Below, in pieces: positions 1-8,163 of a DNA stretch of 64,000 nucleotides (within the stretch, counting starts at the first letter, position 1; the number at the start of each line of letters is the position of its first letter). Under the pieces are notes generated by a model. That model saw only the letters and a list, made by a program, of their open reading frames with translations, did not search any database and was not told the DNA's origin. The position numbers and the translations under genes were made by a program. This stretch comes from Colivivens sp963640465. GTDB taxonomy: Bacteria > Bacteroidota > Bacteroidia > Bacteroidales > Bacteroidaceae. The DNA lies in NCBI GenBank assembly GCA_963640465.1, contig CAVHYP010000001.1:50127-114126 (forward strand). Direction: 5' to 3'.

Positions 1-497
1 GTGGGGTAGTAGTCCTTGTCATGGATGTGCAGGTAGTTTTTCTTTACTGCCTCGCGCACGTCTTCTGACAGGAGGTAATCGTCCACAAACGGCTTGGTAC
101 TTTCGCTTGCGAACTTCATCATCATTCCTGCTGGGGAATCTGCATTCATGTTTGCGTTCTCGCGGGTCACGTCGTTGCTCTTTGCCTCGATGATTTCGAG
201 GAACACCTCGCGAGTCTTGGCTTTGCGTGCAATGTTTCGTTTGTCGCGATAGGAAATGTATTTCTTGGCTACTTCCTTTCGGCTACTTTTCATGAGCTCG
301 ATTTCCACTTGGTCCTGGATGTCCTCCACGCTCATCTGTTCCTTGCCTTGCATTGCGACTTTGTCGGTGATCCGCTGTATGAGAGCTTCGTCTTCACCTT
401 TTTCGGTTGTCAGCATCGCTTTTCTGATGGCAGCCTTGATTTTCTCTTCGTTGAAACCGACGATTCTGCCGTCGCGTTTCCTAACAGTCTGTATCAT
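1..497 (-). CDS. nrdD: anaerobic ribonucleoside-triphosphate reductase, N-terminal part (cut by window edge)
   Basis: Class III ribonucleotide reductase makes dNTPs from NTPs without oxygen using a glycyl radical. Only the first 165 codons lie here. Translating the minus strand gives MIQTVRKRDGRIVGF followed by an ATP-cone regulatory domain over about residues 1-95, which binds ATP/dATP for allosteric control. After it comes the beginning of the catalytic region, with the stretch SPAGMMMKFASEST and then LHIHDKDYYP, typical of NrdD. The glycyl-radical loop would lie beyond the left edge. The start is chosen at 497 because the ATP cone begins directly and a full promoter lies 46 bases upstream. 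NrdG, the activase, would be expected further left. Confidence 0.93.
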   Translation of the reverse strand, partial: MIQTVRKRDGRIVGFNEEKIKAAIRKAMLTTEKGEDEALIQRITDKVAMQGKEQMSVEDIQDQVEIELMKSSRKEVAKKYISYRDKRNIARKAKTREVFLEIIEAKSNDVTRENANMNADSPAGMMMKFASESTKPFVDDYLLSEDVREAVKKNYLHIHDKDYYP

Positions 498-976
498 TTG
501 ACGTTATTTTAGTTGTATTATTGGCTTGAAGTTTTCGAGGGACAAAGTTATACAAAATGCTCGTTACATGCAAACTTTTTCGGATAAAAATATTTGGACA
601 GTTTTCCTTTTGGGGAAACTTTTGGGGGACTTGCAAAAATGTAAGCGGTTGGTAGTAAGTGTACTGGCTTCGTAAAATAGAAAACTTTTGTGATGGTGAA
701 GTCTAATGAAGTTGCATGTTTTGTCAAGTGAAGGGAAAAATAGAAACTGTAAATGTTTGAGGGCCGTATTGAGGTCAGCCGAAAGAGTTTCGTGCATTGC
801 AAGCCAACAATGATGGCTTCATGCATCAGACTTGCTGATTTTAGTTCTGAGCAAGTTGCCAAGGACTCTGAAGGAGAAATACAAATGAGATGCTGTAGAG
901 GTATAATGTCTGTCGTTCCACTGATAAAACGAAATAATGTTTGTTCAACGACAAAAGATGTGTGGTGAGAAACTTG
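498..976. other. intergenic region between eamA 3' end and nrdD start
   Basis: About 480 bases separate the end of the EamA permease gene from nrdD. The left part carries the nrdD promoter. The rest is A/T-rich. Open frames here on either strand (for example 548-862 minus, 753-968 plus) have no recognisable family, and the minus-strand one overlaps the promoter, so I do not call genes. No terminator was seen. Confidence 0.6.
543..574 (-). promoter_or_regulatory. Bacteroidetes-type promoter of nrdD
   Basis: On the minus strand TTTG (574-571) is followed after exactly 20 bases by TAACTTTG (550-543), a full match to the TTTG-N19-21-TAnnTTTG consensus of the Bacteroidetes primary sigma factor. 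The predicted start point leaves a leader of roughly 40 bases before nrdD. Confidence 0.85.
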
Positions 977-1882
977 TCAGGATTTCCAGCTGACTTTGCG
1001 TGCGAATGCGAGTATCTTGTTTCTTGCCACTACAACGGTTACGGCAACAATGATGAATAGAATGCCCACGATGCTGTGCATGGATAGTTGCTCGCCAAAC
1101 ACTGTGACTCCGATGATGACGGCTGTGGTCGGTTCGAGGGCTCCCAGTATGGCTGTTTCCGTAGGACCGATACGCTGTATTGCCATTGCTGTAAAGATGA
1201 GTGAGATGGCAGTGGGGAAGAGTGCTGCTCCAAGTGAATATCCCCAGTGCAAACCTTGGGGAACTGTTATTTCACCTCGGATTCCTACTCCCACGAGTAG
1301 AAGCAATGAACCGAATATCATGATGTAAAACGTGACTTTGGTGGATGACATCTTCGAAAGGGAACTTTTCTTCATGAACACAAAGTAAAGCGAGTAGGTG
1401 ACTGCCGAGAGTATTACCAGAAGAACTCCTTCGAGATTCACGTTTGCCACTCCGTCGTCTTTCGCCAGAACAACGATTCCTATCGTGGCTACAATCAGAC
1501 ATGCCACTACAATCCAGTGAAGATGTTCGTGGAAAATCCATGCCATGATGACGGCTGTGAGTATTGGGTAGATGAACAGAATGGTGCTGGCTATTCCTGC
1601 ATCCATCACGGTAAAGGCAATGTAGAGTCCAAGTGATGATATTGCCATGAGAAAACCGAGTCCGGCAAGTTGCCAGGTTTCTGAACGTGTGATGCGGAAA
1701 CTTCCGCGTTGACACAGTATGATGACCGCTATCAACGGAGTGGAGAGGGCGTAACGGGTTAGCAGCACTGACCATGCATCCATGCCGTCTGCATAGAGCG
1801 GCAGGGCAAAGAGGGGATTGAGTCCGTAGAGTGCGGAGGCTATTATTCCGAGCAGATAGCCTATGTGATTTGTTTGTTTCAT
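977..1882 (-). CDS. EamA/DMT-family permease
   Basis: A 301-residue integral membrane protein of the drug/metabolite transporter superfamily, with two tandem EamA repeats of about five transmembrane helices each. Visible helices include GYLLGIIASALYGLNPLFA at the N-terminus and VGILFIIVAVTVVVA near the end. The GPTETAILGALEPTTAVIIG stretch is typical of the second EamA repeat. The start at 1882 (MKQTNHIGYLL) places the first helix immediately after a short polar lead. An in-frame ATG at 1951 would add 23 polar residues, which is unusual for the family. It follows the formyl-THF ligase gene closely and probably shares its transcript. Substrate cannot be told from sequence. Confidence 0.88.
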   Translation of the reverse strand: MKQTNHIGYLLGIIASALYGLNPLFALPLYADGMDAWSVLLTRYALSTPLIAVIILCQRGSFRITRSETWQLAGLGFLMAISSLGLYIAFTVMDAGIASTILFIYPILTAVIMAWIFHEHLHWIVVACLIVATIGIVVLAKDDGVANVNLEGVLLVILSAVTYSLYFVFMKKSSLSKMSSTKVTFYIMIFGSLLLLVGVGIRGEITVPQGLHWGYSLGAALFPTAISLIFTAMAIQRIGPTETAILGALEPTTAVIIGVTVFGEQLSMHSIVGILFIIVAVTVVVARNKILAFARKVSWKS

Positions 1883-1958
1883 AGTTGATGTCAGGTAGTG
1901 GAAATCAGTAGTAGATAAAATGTCTTTAGTTTTTCCCGTTTTTTTATTCAATGTTATT

Positions 1959-2555
1959 CTAATTCAATGTCCCGTTGTTTGGGTCCAAAATATTTTTGTT
2001 GAAGTTCAAGCCTTCGTCGTTTGAGCCCAGTACTTCATCCACTTTCATGTCGTGGGGTTCGTGGGGTATAGAGCCGACGATTTGGAACGGATAGCAGATC
2101 CCGATTGTGGGGCAATGCAGGATGGGAAGCAACCGGTCGTAGTAGCCTTTGCCTCTGCCCAGTCTGTTGCCATCCTTGTCGAAAGCCACACCTGGGATAA
2201 TAGCAAGGTCGATGCCTGCGTATTCGCTTTCCGGGACAAGTGATCCCTGCGATTCCACTATGTGGTAAGCTCCTACGGATGTTGCCGATTCATTGACGTA
2301 TTCGTGAAGTTCTAGATGGTCGCCGACTACAGACGGTAGCAATATTGTCTTGATGCCAAGGTAGCGGTCGATGAGACTGTGGGTGTTGACTTCGTCGGGC
2401 AATGAATGAAAGAGAAGCACCCGTTGTGCCTTTTGGAACAACGGATGATTCTCGAGTTTATTGATGACCTCTTTGCCTTGTTCAGGCAGAACGCCTGCTT
2501 CTGACAATTGGGTACGGATTTGCGAAAGCTGTTTTCTTAGTTGCTTTTTCTCCAT
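1959..2555 (-). CDS. 5-formyltetrahydrofolate cyclo-ligase
   Basis: Converts 5-formyl-THF to 5,10-methenyl-THF with ATP, returning the stored folate to one-carbon metabolism in the cytoplasm. The 198-residue length is normal. The signature GNRLGRGKGYYDRLL near residue 130 is the nucleotide/substrate loop of the family, and the basic N-terminus (KKQLRKQLSQIR) is also typical. The C-terminal about 15 residues (NFNKNILDPNNGTLN) are low-complexity and probably disordered. Its start lies 74 bases inside the 3' end of the upstream S41 protease gene, indicating translational coupling. Confidence 0.93.
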   Translation of the reverse strand: MEKKQLRKQLSQIRTQLSEAGVLPEQGKEVINKLENHPLFQKAQRVLLFHSLPDEVNTHSLIDRYLGIKTILLPSVVGDHLELHEYVNESATSVGAYHIVESQGSLVPESEYAGIDLAIIPGVAFDKDGNRLGRGKGYYDRLLPILHCPTIGICYPFQIVGSIPHEPHDMKVDEVLGSNDEGLNFNKNILDPNNGTLN

Positions 2556-4179
2556 CTTCCGGAAGTTTTGGTGTTGTGAGTCCGTTGTTGAAGAGTTCGA
2601 TGGCGCGTTTCACTGTTGCATCGTCTTTGTTTATGAACTGCAGGTACTCGTTCATGTCGAGCAGATTGTAGATGATGCTTCCGTGTACAGCATCTTCAAT
2701 GAGCTTTTGTGAACGCAGAATCATGTTGTTGCGACGCTTCACTCCCTTGCTGTCGCAGTAGTTGATGAACTGCTGTATCACATGGTCTTTGCGCAGTTGC
2801 TTGAGGATATCGATGGCTGAGTCGAACTTGACGTAGCGTGCTCTGTTGTTGTCGGTATACTCAAAAGCAAACTGTGCGACCAGCCCTTTTGCCACGATTT
2901 CCTGGTAGTAGGTTGTGAATAGGGTGGTGTCTTCGGCAACGAAGTAGTCGGGCATGATGCCGCCACCGCCGTACACTTTCCTTCCGATGCTTGTCGTGTA
3001 GACTTCGCCTGTCTGACGTATGCTGTCTTCATTGAAGAATTCTCCGTGACGGTAGCGTGTCAGTATGTCTTGCTCGTAGTCTTTGTCTTCGCCATTGACG
3101 TATGGTTTCTGAATGCATCTGCCGGATGGTGTGTAGTATCTTGACACTGTGAGATGGATGAGGCTTCCGTCGGGGAAGGTGATGGGTTTCTGCACCAATC
3201 CTTTGCCAAATGTGCGTCGTCCGACGATGATGCCCCGGTCGTTGTCTTGGATTGCTCCAGAGAATATCTCGGCAGCACTTGCCGTTATCTCGTCGGTGAG
3301 GACTATGAGCGGTATTTTCTGATATGAACCCTGTCCGTCGCTGAAGTAATCCTCGCGTCGGGTCTTGCGTCCTTCGGTGTAGACAATGAGTTTGTCTGCG
3401 GGCAGGAACTCGTTCACAATCTGTATGGCACAGTCGAGGTATCCTCCGGTGTTGCCGCGCAGGTCGATTACCAATCCCTTGAATCCTTCCTGCTGGAGCT
3501 GTGCCAGTGCAATGAGAAGTTCCGGATAGGTGGTCTTTCCGAATTTGTTCATGCGTACATATCCTATTTTGTCGGTGAGCATGTATGTGGCATCAATGCT
3601 TTTCACTGGGATGTCGCCGCGTGTGACGGTGAAAGACAATAACTTGGATGAGCCTTTGCGCACTACGCTTAGTTTTACTTTTGAACCCTTTTCACCCTTC
3701 AGCCTGTGGAGTGTTTCGGACTGTGTCACTTCTTTGCCCACATAGGGCTTGCCGTCGACTGTGACAATGCGGTCACCTGCCAGCATTCCCACTTTCTCTG
3801 CCGGTCCTCCTTTGATGATGTTGGTGATGCAGACGGAATCTTGCCGTATGGAGAACATTACTCCTATGCCGCTGAAACTGCCGTCGAGGTCATCGTTGGC
3901 AGTCTTGGCTGCTTCTGCTGAGATGTAGGAACAGTGGGGATCGAGTTCTTCTAGTATCTTTGGCATCGCTTCTTCCACGATGTCTGCTATGTTGACTGTG
4001 TCCACATATTGGTCGTCGATGATATGCAACAGGTCGTTGATCTTGTTGGATGACGAGTTGATGATGTTCAGTCGGTTGCCTGCAAATCTCTTTGCAAAGA
4101 ATGTCCCTATGAATATGCCTGCCACTACGCTTATTGCAATGATGATAGGAACGAATCTTGATGTATGATGTACGTTCAT
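2482..4179 (-). CDS. S41 family C-terminal processing peptidase
   Basis: A 565-residue envelope serine protease that clips or degrades periplasmic proteins from their C-termini. An N-terminal signal anchor (IIIAISVVAGIFIGTFFA, about residues 13-30) points it to the periplasm. A PDZ domain covers about 90-185 (GGPAEKVGMLAGDRIVTVDG). The S41 core follows, with catalytic Ser301 in TASAAE and Lys326 in TFGKGLVQ, both present. A helical C-terminal extension continues to the end. The gene overlaps the folate ligase gene by 74 bases and sits 22 bases after the deaminase gene, so the block is probably one transcript. Confidence 0.94.
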   Translation of the reverse strand: MNVHHTSRFVPIIIAISVVAGIFIGTFFAKRFAGNRLNIINSSSNKINDLLHIIDDQYVDTVNIADIVEEAMPKILEELDPHCSYISAEAAKTANDDLDGSFSGIGVMFSIRQDSVCITNIIKGGPAEKVGMLAGDRIVTVDGKPYVGKEVTQSETLHRLKGEKGSKVKLSVVRKGSSKLLSFTVTRGDIPVKSIDATYMLTDKIGYVRMNKFGKTTYPELLIALAQLQQEGFKGLVIDLRGNTGGYLDCAIQIVNEFLPADKLIVYTEGRKTRREDYFSDGQGSYQKIPLIVLTDEITASAAEIFSGAIQDNDRGIIVGRRTFGKGLVQKPITFPDGSLIHLTVSRYYTPSGRCIQKPYVNGEDKDYEQDILTRYRHGEFFNEDSIRQTGEVYTTSIGRKVYGGGGIMPDYFVAEDTTLFTTYYQEIVAKGLVAQFAFEYTDNNRARYVKFDSAIDILKQLRKDHVIQQFINYCDSKGVKRRNNMILRSQKLIEDAVHGSIIYNLLDMNEYLQFINKDDATVKRAIELFNNGLTTPKLPEDGEKATKKTAFANPYPIVRSRRSA

Positions 4180-4201
4180 TGTCAGTTAATATAATAAAGG
4201 G

Positions 4202-4639
4202 TCAATCTTTCTGGGGTATGTCGATTTGTATCACTTCGATGCCTGCTTGTTTCATCAGGTTGATTCCGTCCTGCAGACGGTAGGCATCGCCATAGATGAC
4301 GCGCTTGATGCCTGCCTGTATGATGAGTTTGGAACATTCCAGACATGGAGAAGCAGTCACATAGAGTGTTGCTCCTTCACTGGAATTGTGTGAACGTGCC
4401 AGTTTGGTGATGGCATTGGCTTCGGCATGGAGCACGTAGGGTTTGGTCACGTCGTTCTCTTCGCAGACATTGTCAAATCCTGACGGTGTGCCGTTGTAGC
4501 CGTCACTTATTATCATTTGACGTTTCACCACGATGGCTCCCACCTGGCGGCGTTTGCAGTAGCTGTTTTCTGCCCATATCTTTGCCATGCGCAGGTAGCG
4601 CAAATCGAGTTGGTGCTGTTTGTTTTCGTCGTTTGTCAT
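4202..4639 (-). CDS. dCMP deaminase (ComEB-type)
   Basis: Zinc-dependent cytidine/deoxycytidylate deaminase of 145 residues, converting dCMP to dUMP for thymidylate synthesis. Zinc ligands and the catalytic Glu are visible in HAEANA, and the two zinc cysteines in PCLEC. RRQVGAIVVK and GYNGTPSGF are typical of the ComEB/dCMP-deaminase branch. I prefer the start at 4639 (MTNDENKQHQLDLRYL). A longer reading from 4711 would add 24 residues encoded partly by a tandem duplication of the junction with the upstream gene, which looks like spacer sequence rather than protein. Confidence 0.92.
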   Translation of the reverse strand: MTNDENKQHQLDLRYLRMAKIWAENSYCKRRQVGAIVVKRQMIISDGYNGTPSGFDNVCEENDVTKPYVLHAEANAITKLARSHNSSEGATLYVTASPCLECSKLIIQAGIKRVIYGDAYRLQDGINLMKQAGIEVIQIDIPQKD

Positions 4640-4678
4640 AATGTCCTTTACTTTTTGTGGTGAACTTTTTGTTGCGTG

Positions 4679-4727
4679 TTCATTCATTGCATTGAACTCT
4701 TTGTTGTTCATTCATTGCATTGAACTC
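4679..4727. repeat. 28-base tandem duplication at a gene junction
   Basis: A 21-base word beginning ttcattcattgc occurs at 4679-4699 and again at 4707-4727 (period 28). The right copy covers the stop of the DUF4847 gene and the left copy lies in the leader of the deaminase gene. The duplication creates a spurious upstream ATG in frame with the deaminase. Confidence 0.9.
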
Positions 4728-5152
4728 AGTTCGATATAGCTTTCCTTGTCCCTGATTATTCTTATCACGTTTTTGTCGCCGCTGTATGATGTGGCATTTC
4801 TCAGCACGTTGTACACGTTGTTACACATTGCGTTGGCTCCGCTAATGTTGGTGGCATTGCCGAATGTCATGCTGAAACTGCGTGTGCTGCCGTCTGCTTT
4901 CCATGTGCCTTCTACGGTTGTTCCTGATTGCAGCACTCCTTGAAACGTGAGTGTATTGAACACGATGTAGTATGTGTTCTCGCTTTCGTAGAACTGGTTC
5001 ACTTCGCTGATGACTTTCGTTCCGTTGTAGGTGAGCCCTGTAATCTTGAATCTGTGGCCGTTGAATATTTCTGTCACATCATCTTCTTTGTCGCACGATG
5101 GTACAAGCATCATGCAGACTGCAACCAACAGTATTGATTTTATGTATCTCAT
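4712..5152 (-). CDS. DUF4847 family lipoprotein
   Basis: A 146-residue lipoprotein: signal peptide ILLVAVCMMLVPSC with the lipid-accepting cysteine at residue 20, followed by acidic residues (DKEDD). The mature part resembles the Bacteroidetes DUF4847 family (NGHRFKITGLTYNG, then a beta-rich domain). Function is unknown; family members are outer-membrane-associated lipoproteins of about this length. It lies between the M3 peptidase and the dCMP deaminase genes, and its stop codon is part of a short tandem duplication. Confidence 0.75.
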   Translation of the reverse strand: MRYIKSILLVAVCMMLVPSCDKEDDVTEIFNGHRFKITGLTYNGTKVISEVNQFYESENTYYIVFNTLTFQGVLQSGTTVEGTWKADGSTRSFSMTFGNATNISGANAMCNNVYNVLRNATSYSGDKNVIRIIRDKESYIELSSMQ

Positions 5153-5229
5153 AAGTTCTGACTGCTTACGTGCTGTATTCTTTTATTTCTCCATCCTTGG
5201 GGTTGATGCAATTCCTTTTGCTTCTTGAG

Positions 5230-7314
5230 TTAAATGCCAATCCTTTTGTTTTTGACGCTGATTCCATTCCGCTCAAGCAGAGCATCGATGGTTGGCTCTT
5301 GTCCGCGGAACCGCTTGTAGAGTGTCATCGGATGTTCCGTCGCTCCTCGTGAGAGTACGTTGTCGCGGAAACTCTGTGCTGTCTTGCGGTCGAACAGTCC
5401 GTTCTTCTTGAACACTGAGAAGGCATCGGCATCGAGCACTTCTGCCCACTTGTAGCTATAGTAGCCTGCGGAATAGCCTCCTGCCATGATGTGGGAGAAC
5501 TGCACCGACATGCATGTGCCGGGGATTGATGGAGTGATGACTGCATCTTTCCAAGCGTTCTTCTCGAAGGTCTCGATGTCATCGGCGAGGTCGTGGTTGA
5601 GTGTGTAGTAAGCCATGTCGAGCAGTCCGAAACTTACTTGTCTCAGACAACCCATGGCTACGCAGAAGTTGCGGCTTGCCACGATGCGCTGGATATATTC
5701 GTCGGGCAGTGGTTCGCCTGTCTGATAGTGGAAGGCAAAGGATGAGAGGAACTCTTTCTCTATGCTGAAGTTCTCCATGAATTGTGAAGGCAGTTCCACA
5801 AAATCCCAATACACGTTTGTGCCGCCCAGTTCTTCGTACCTGCAGTTGGAGAACATCTCGTGGAGCGAGTGACCGAACTCGTGGAGGAATGTTTCCACTT
5901 CTCCAAGGGTGAGCAGTGCCGGCTTGTTTTCCGTAGGTTTGGTGAAGTTCATTACGAGCGACACGTGCGGACGATGGTTCACTCTGTCTTTGTCGATATA
6001 TTGTCCTCTGAAACTGGTCATCCATGCGCCTGACTTCTTGCTGTCGCGCGGATAGAAGTCGCAGTAGAGCAGGGCAAGGAACGAACCGTCGTTGTCATAG
6101 ACTTCAAACACGTCTACGTCGGGATGGTAAACTGGAACATCGTGTGTCTGTTTGAAGGAAATGCCATACAGGCGTGTTGCCAGTCCGAAGACGCCTTGTT
6201 TCACTTTTGTTAGTTCAAAATACGGACGTAGCATCTCTGAATTGATGTTGTATCGTTTCTCCTGCAGTTTGTTTGAGTAGTAGGCGCTGTCCCACGGCAT
6301 GAGATCGAAGTCGTCGCCTTCCATCTCTTTTGCTAGAGCCTTTATCTCGTCGTATTCTTTTATGGCCGTGGGCTTGTATGCTTCGATGAGTTTGTTGAGC
6401 AGGGCATACACATTCTTGCAGTTCTCAGCCATGCGTTCTTCGAGCACGAAGTCTGCATAGTTGTCGTAGCCCATGATCTGTGCTTCTTCGCGGCACAGAT
6501 TGACAATCTTCCTCACTACCTCCTTATTATTATATTTATTGTCGTGAGTGCATATCGTATTGTATGCCATCCACACTTGCTTGCGCAGTTCCCTGCGGCT
6601 ACTGTAGGTCATGAAGGGTGACATGCTCGGGCTTTTCAGTGTAATGACCCATCCTTCTTTGCCTTTTTCCTTTGCTGCCTGGCTTGCTGCTTCCACTGCA
6701 CTTTCCGGCAGTCCGTCGAGGTCGTTCTTGTCGGTGAGGTGAAGGGTGAAGGCATTGATTTCTTTCAGTTTATTTTGTGAGAACTGCAGGTCGAGTTTGC
6801 TCATCTCGTTGTCGATTGTCCTCAGCCTCTCTTGTTTCTCTTCGTTGAGATATGAACCGCTGCGCACAAATCCAAGGTAGGTGTCCTTCAGCAATTCTTT
6901 TTGCTCGGTGGTAAGTGTGCTGAGTTTTGCACCGTTGTCTGCCGGGTCATGGTATTCATCGTAGACAGCCTTTACGCGTTGCGACAATTTGGGATTGAAC
7001 ATGATATCGTTTGCATGGTCGGACAATATGGGTGACATCTTCTCTGCCAGTGCATCCATCTCGTCGGTGGTGTCGGCTGATAGCAGATTGAAGAATATCT
7101 CCGACACTTCGCCCAGCAGTTCGCCCGATGTTTCCATCGCTTCGATAGTGTTCTCGAATGTGGGTGGCTCTGGATTGTTTACCAGTCGGTCCATTTCTTC
7201 TTTCTCAATCTCCATTCCTCGTCGCATGGCTGGCTCGTAATCTTCCAGCTTCACTTTGTCGAATGGGAATGCATTGTGAGATGTATTGTATTTCTCAAAA
7301 AATATGTTGCTCAT
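5230..7314 (-). CDS. dcp: M3 family oligopeptidase (peptidyl-dipeptidase Dcp type)
   Basis: A 694-residue thimet-type zinc metallopeptidase that degrades short peptides. The HEFGH zinc motif is at residues 478-482, followed by SLHEMFS; the third ligand lies in the downstream helix. The overall length and the long helical N-terminal half (about 1-440) fit peptidyl-dipeptidase Dcp/oligopeptidase A. No signal peptide is visible, so it is probably cytoplasmic, although some Bacteroidetes relatives are exported. The start MSNIFFEKYNTSHNAF is supported by homology-like alignment of the N-terminus and by an in-frame stop directly before the ATG. Confidence 0.93.
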   Translation of the reverse strand: MSNIFFEKYNTSHNAFPFDKVKLEDYEPAMRRGMEIEKEEMDRLVNNPEPPTFENTIEAMETSGELLGEVSEIFFNLLSADTTDEMDALAEKMSPILSDHANDIMFNPKLSQRVKAVYDEYHDPADNGAKLSTLTTEQKELLKDTYLGFVRSGSYLNEEKQERLRTIDNEMSKLDLQFSQNKLKEINAFTLHLTDKNDLDGLPESAVEAASQAAKEKGKEGWVITLKSPSMSPFMTYSSRRELRKQVWMAYNTICTHDNKYNNKEVVRKIVNLCREEAQIMGYDNYADFVLEERMAENCKNVYALLNKLIEAYKPTAIKEYDEIKALAKEMEGDDFDLMPWDSAYYSNKLQEKRYNINSEMLRPYFELTKVKQGVFGLATRLYGISFKQTHDVPVYHPDVDVFEVYDNDGSFLALLYCDFYPRDSKKSGAWMTSFRGQYIDKDRVNHRPHVSLVMNFTKPTENKPALLTLGEVETFLHEFGHSLHEMFSNCRYEELGGTNVYWDFVELPSQFMENFSIEKEFLSSFAFHYQTGEPLPDEYIQRIVASRNFCVAMGCLRQVSFGLLDMAYYTLNHDLADDIETFEKNAWKDAVITPSIPGTCMSVQFSHIMAGGYSAGYYSYKWAEVLDADAFSVFKKNGLFDRKTAQSFRDNVLSRGATEHPMTLYKRFRGQEPTIDALLERNGISVKNKRIGI

Positions 7315-7429
7315 TTATATGTTGCTCGTTTATATGTTGCCTATATTAATCGTCCAATTATTGCTGGTCGTTTGTATGTAGCCCAATTATATGTAGCCCG
7401 TTTGTTTACAGCTCATCTGTTTCTGCTTG
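7298..7429. repeat. degenerate 15-base tandem tract
   Basis: Units of 15 bases run from the first codons of the M3 peptidase gene (7298-7312) through the spacer to the 3' end of the Crp-like gene. The copies nearest the start codon are almost exact (atttatatgttgctc, gtttatatgttgcct); copies further away diverge (gtttgtatgtagccc, aattatatgtagccc). One unit is shortened to 12 bases. The start-codon region itself is the first unit. Confidence 0.8.
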
Positions 7430-8105
7430 CGTTTGTCAGTTTGTCGAAATCCGGGATGGTGAACCCGTATCTGCGCAGTTCGATGAGATTTTGGTCTTTC
7501 CACTGGTTGAGCACTCCTGATACGTTGAGCCTTGTTTCGTCGATAATCTGTGCAAGGTCGTTCATCTTTATCCTCACGTTCTTCTGTCCTCCCTTGAACA
7601 GGCAGTGGTTGGCTATTGCCTTCACTATTTTCCGGTCGATTTCCGTTGGAATGTCGTCCTTGAATGTGTCTTTTGCCTTGCGCAGGTTATTGCAGAGGTA
7701 GTTGATGTAGTTGCTGCGTATCAGTTCATGACCCATGAGCCGCTTCAGGAAGAAGTCGCGCGAGATGGTGAACGTGTGTCCTTTGGTGACGAACGAGTAG
7801 GTGCGTTCATACGACCGCTTCACTCCGAACAGGTTGTAGGCTTCGATGAGGTGAGGACAGTCGTCGGACTGTTCTGAAACAATGAATGCAGTTGTCTCGT
7901 CGTGGTATTCCACCTCGAACGTGCCGTCAATGATATAGGTGAGTGCCGAGCATCTGTCGCCTTGGTTGACTATGACTTCGTGCTCGTCGTATTGCTGAAA
8001 GTCGAGTTTCAGATTGACGATGAGCTCACTGAACTCTTTTAGTGTGAGTCCTTGCAGAAGTGGTAGCGACTGCATTTTTTCAAACATGCTTATTTCCATA
8101 TTCAT
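7413..8105 (-). CDS. Crp/Fnr family transcriptional regulator
   Basis: A 230-residue regulator with an N-terminal cyclic-nucleotide-binding-type beta-barrel (about 15-130; HEVIVNQGDRCSALTYIIDG) and a C-terminal winged helix (about 155-220; MNDLAQIIDETRLNVSGVLN is the recognition region). There is no cysteine cluster of the Fnr type, so a direct iron-sulfur oxygen sensor is unlikely. The effector is unknown. It lies 58 bases downstream of apbE, in the same direction. Its last codons merge into the 15-base repeat tract. Confidence 0.88.
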   Translation of the reverse strand: MNMEISMFEKMQSLPLLQGLTLKEFSELIVNLKLDFQQYDEHEVIVNQGDRCSALTYIIDGTFEVEYHDETTAFIVSEQSDDCPHLIEAYNLFGVKRSYERTYSFVTKGHTFTISRDFFLKRLMGHELIRSNYINYLCNNLRKAKDTFKDDIPTEIDRKIVKAIANHCLFKGGQKNVRIKMNDLAQIIDETRLNVSGVLNQWKDQNLIELRRYGFTIPDFDKLTNASRNR

Positions 8106-8163
8106 CTGTTTTTGCGGTCTATATGCGTAGAATGCTGTATGTGTGTGATTCTGCCTCTGTTGT

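Noticed and set aside
256..501. 81-codon plus-strand frame within nrdD
   Set aside because: Shadow of the nrdD reading frame on the other strand.
548..862. 104-codon minus-strand frame upstream of nrdD
   Set aside because: No recognisable family, unusual composition, and it overlaps the nrdD promoter; judged a chance frame.
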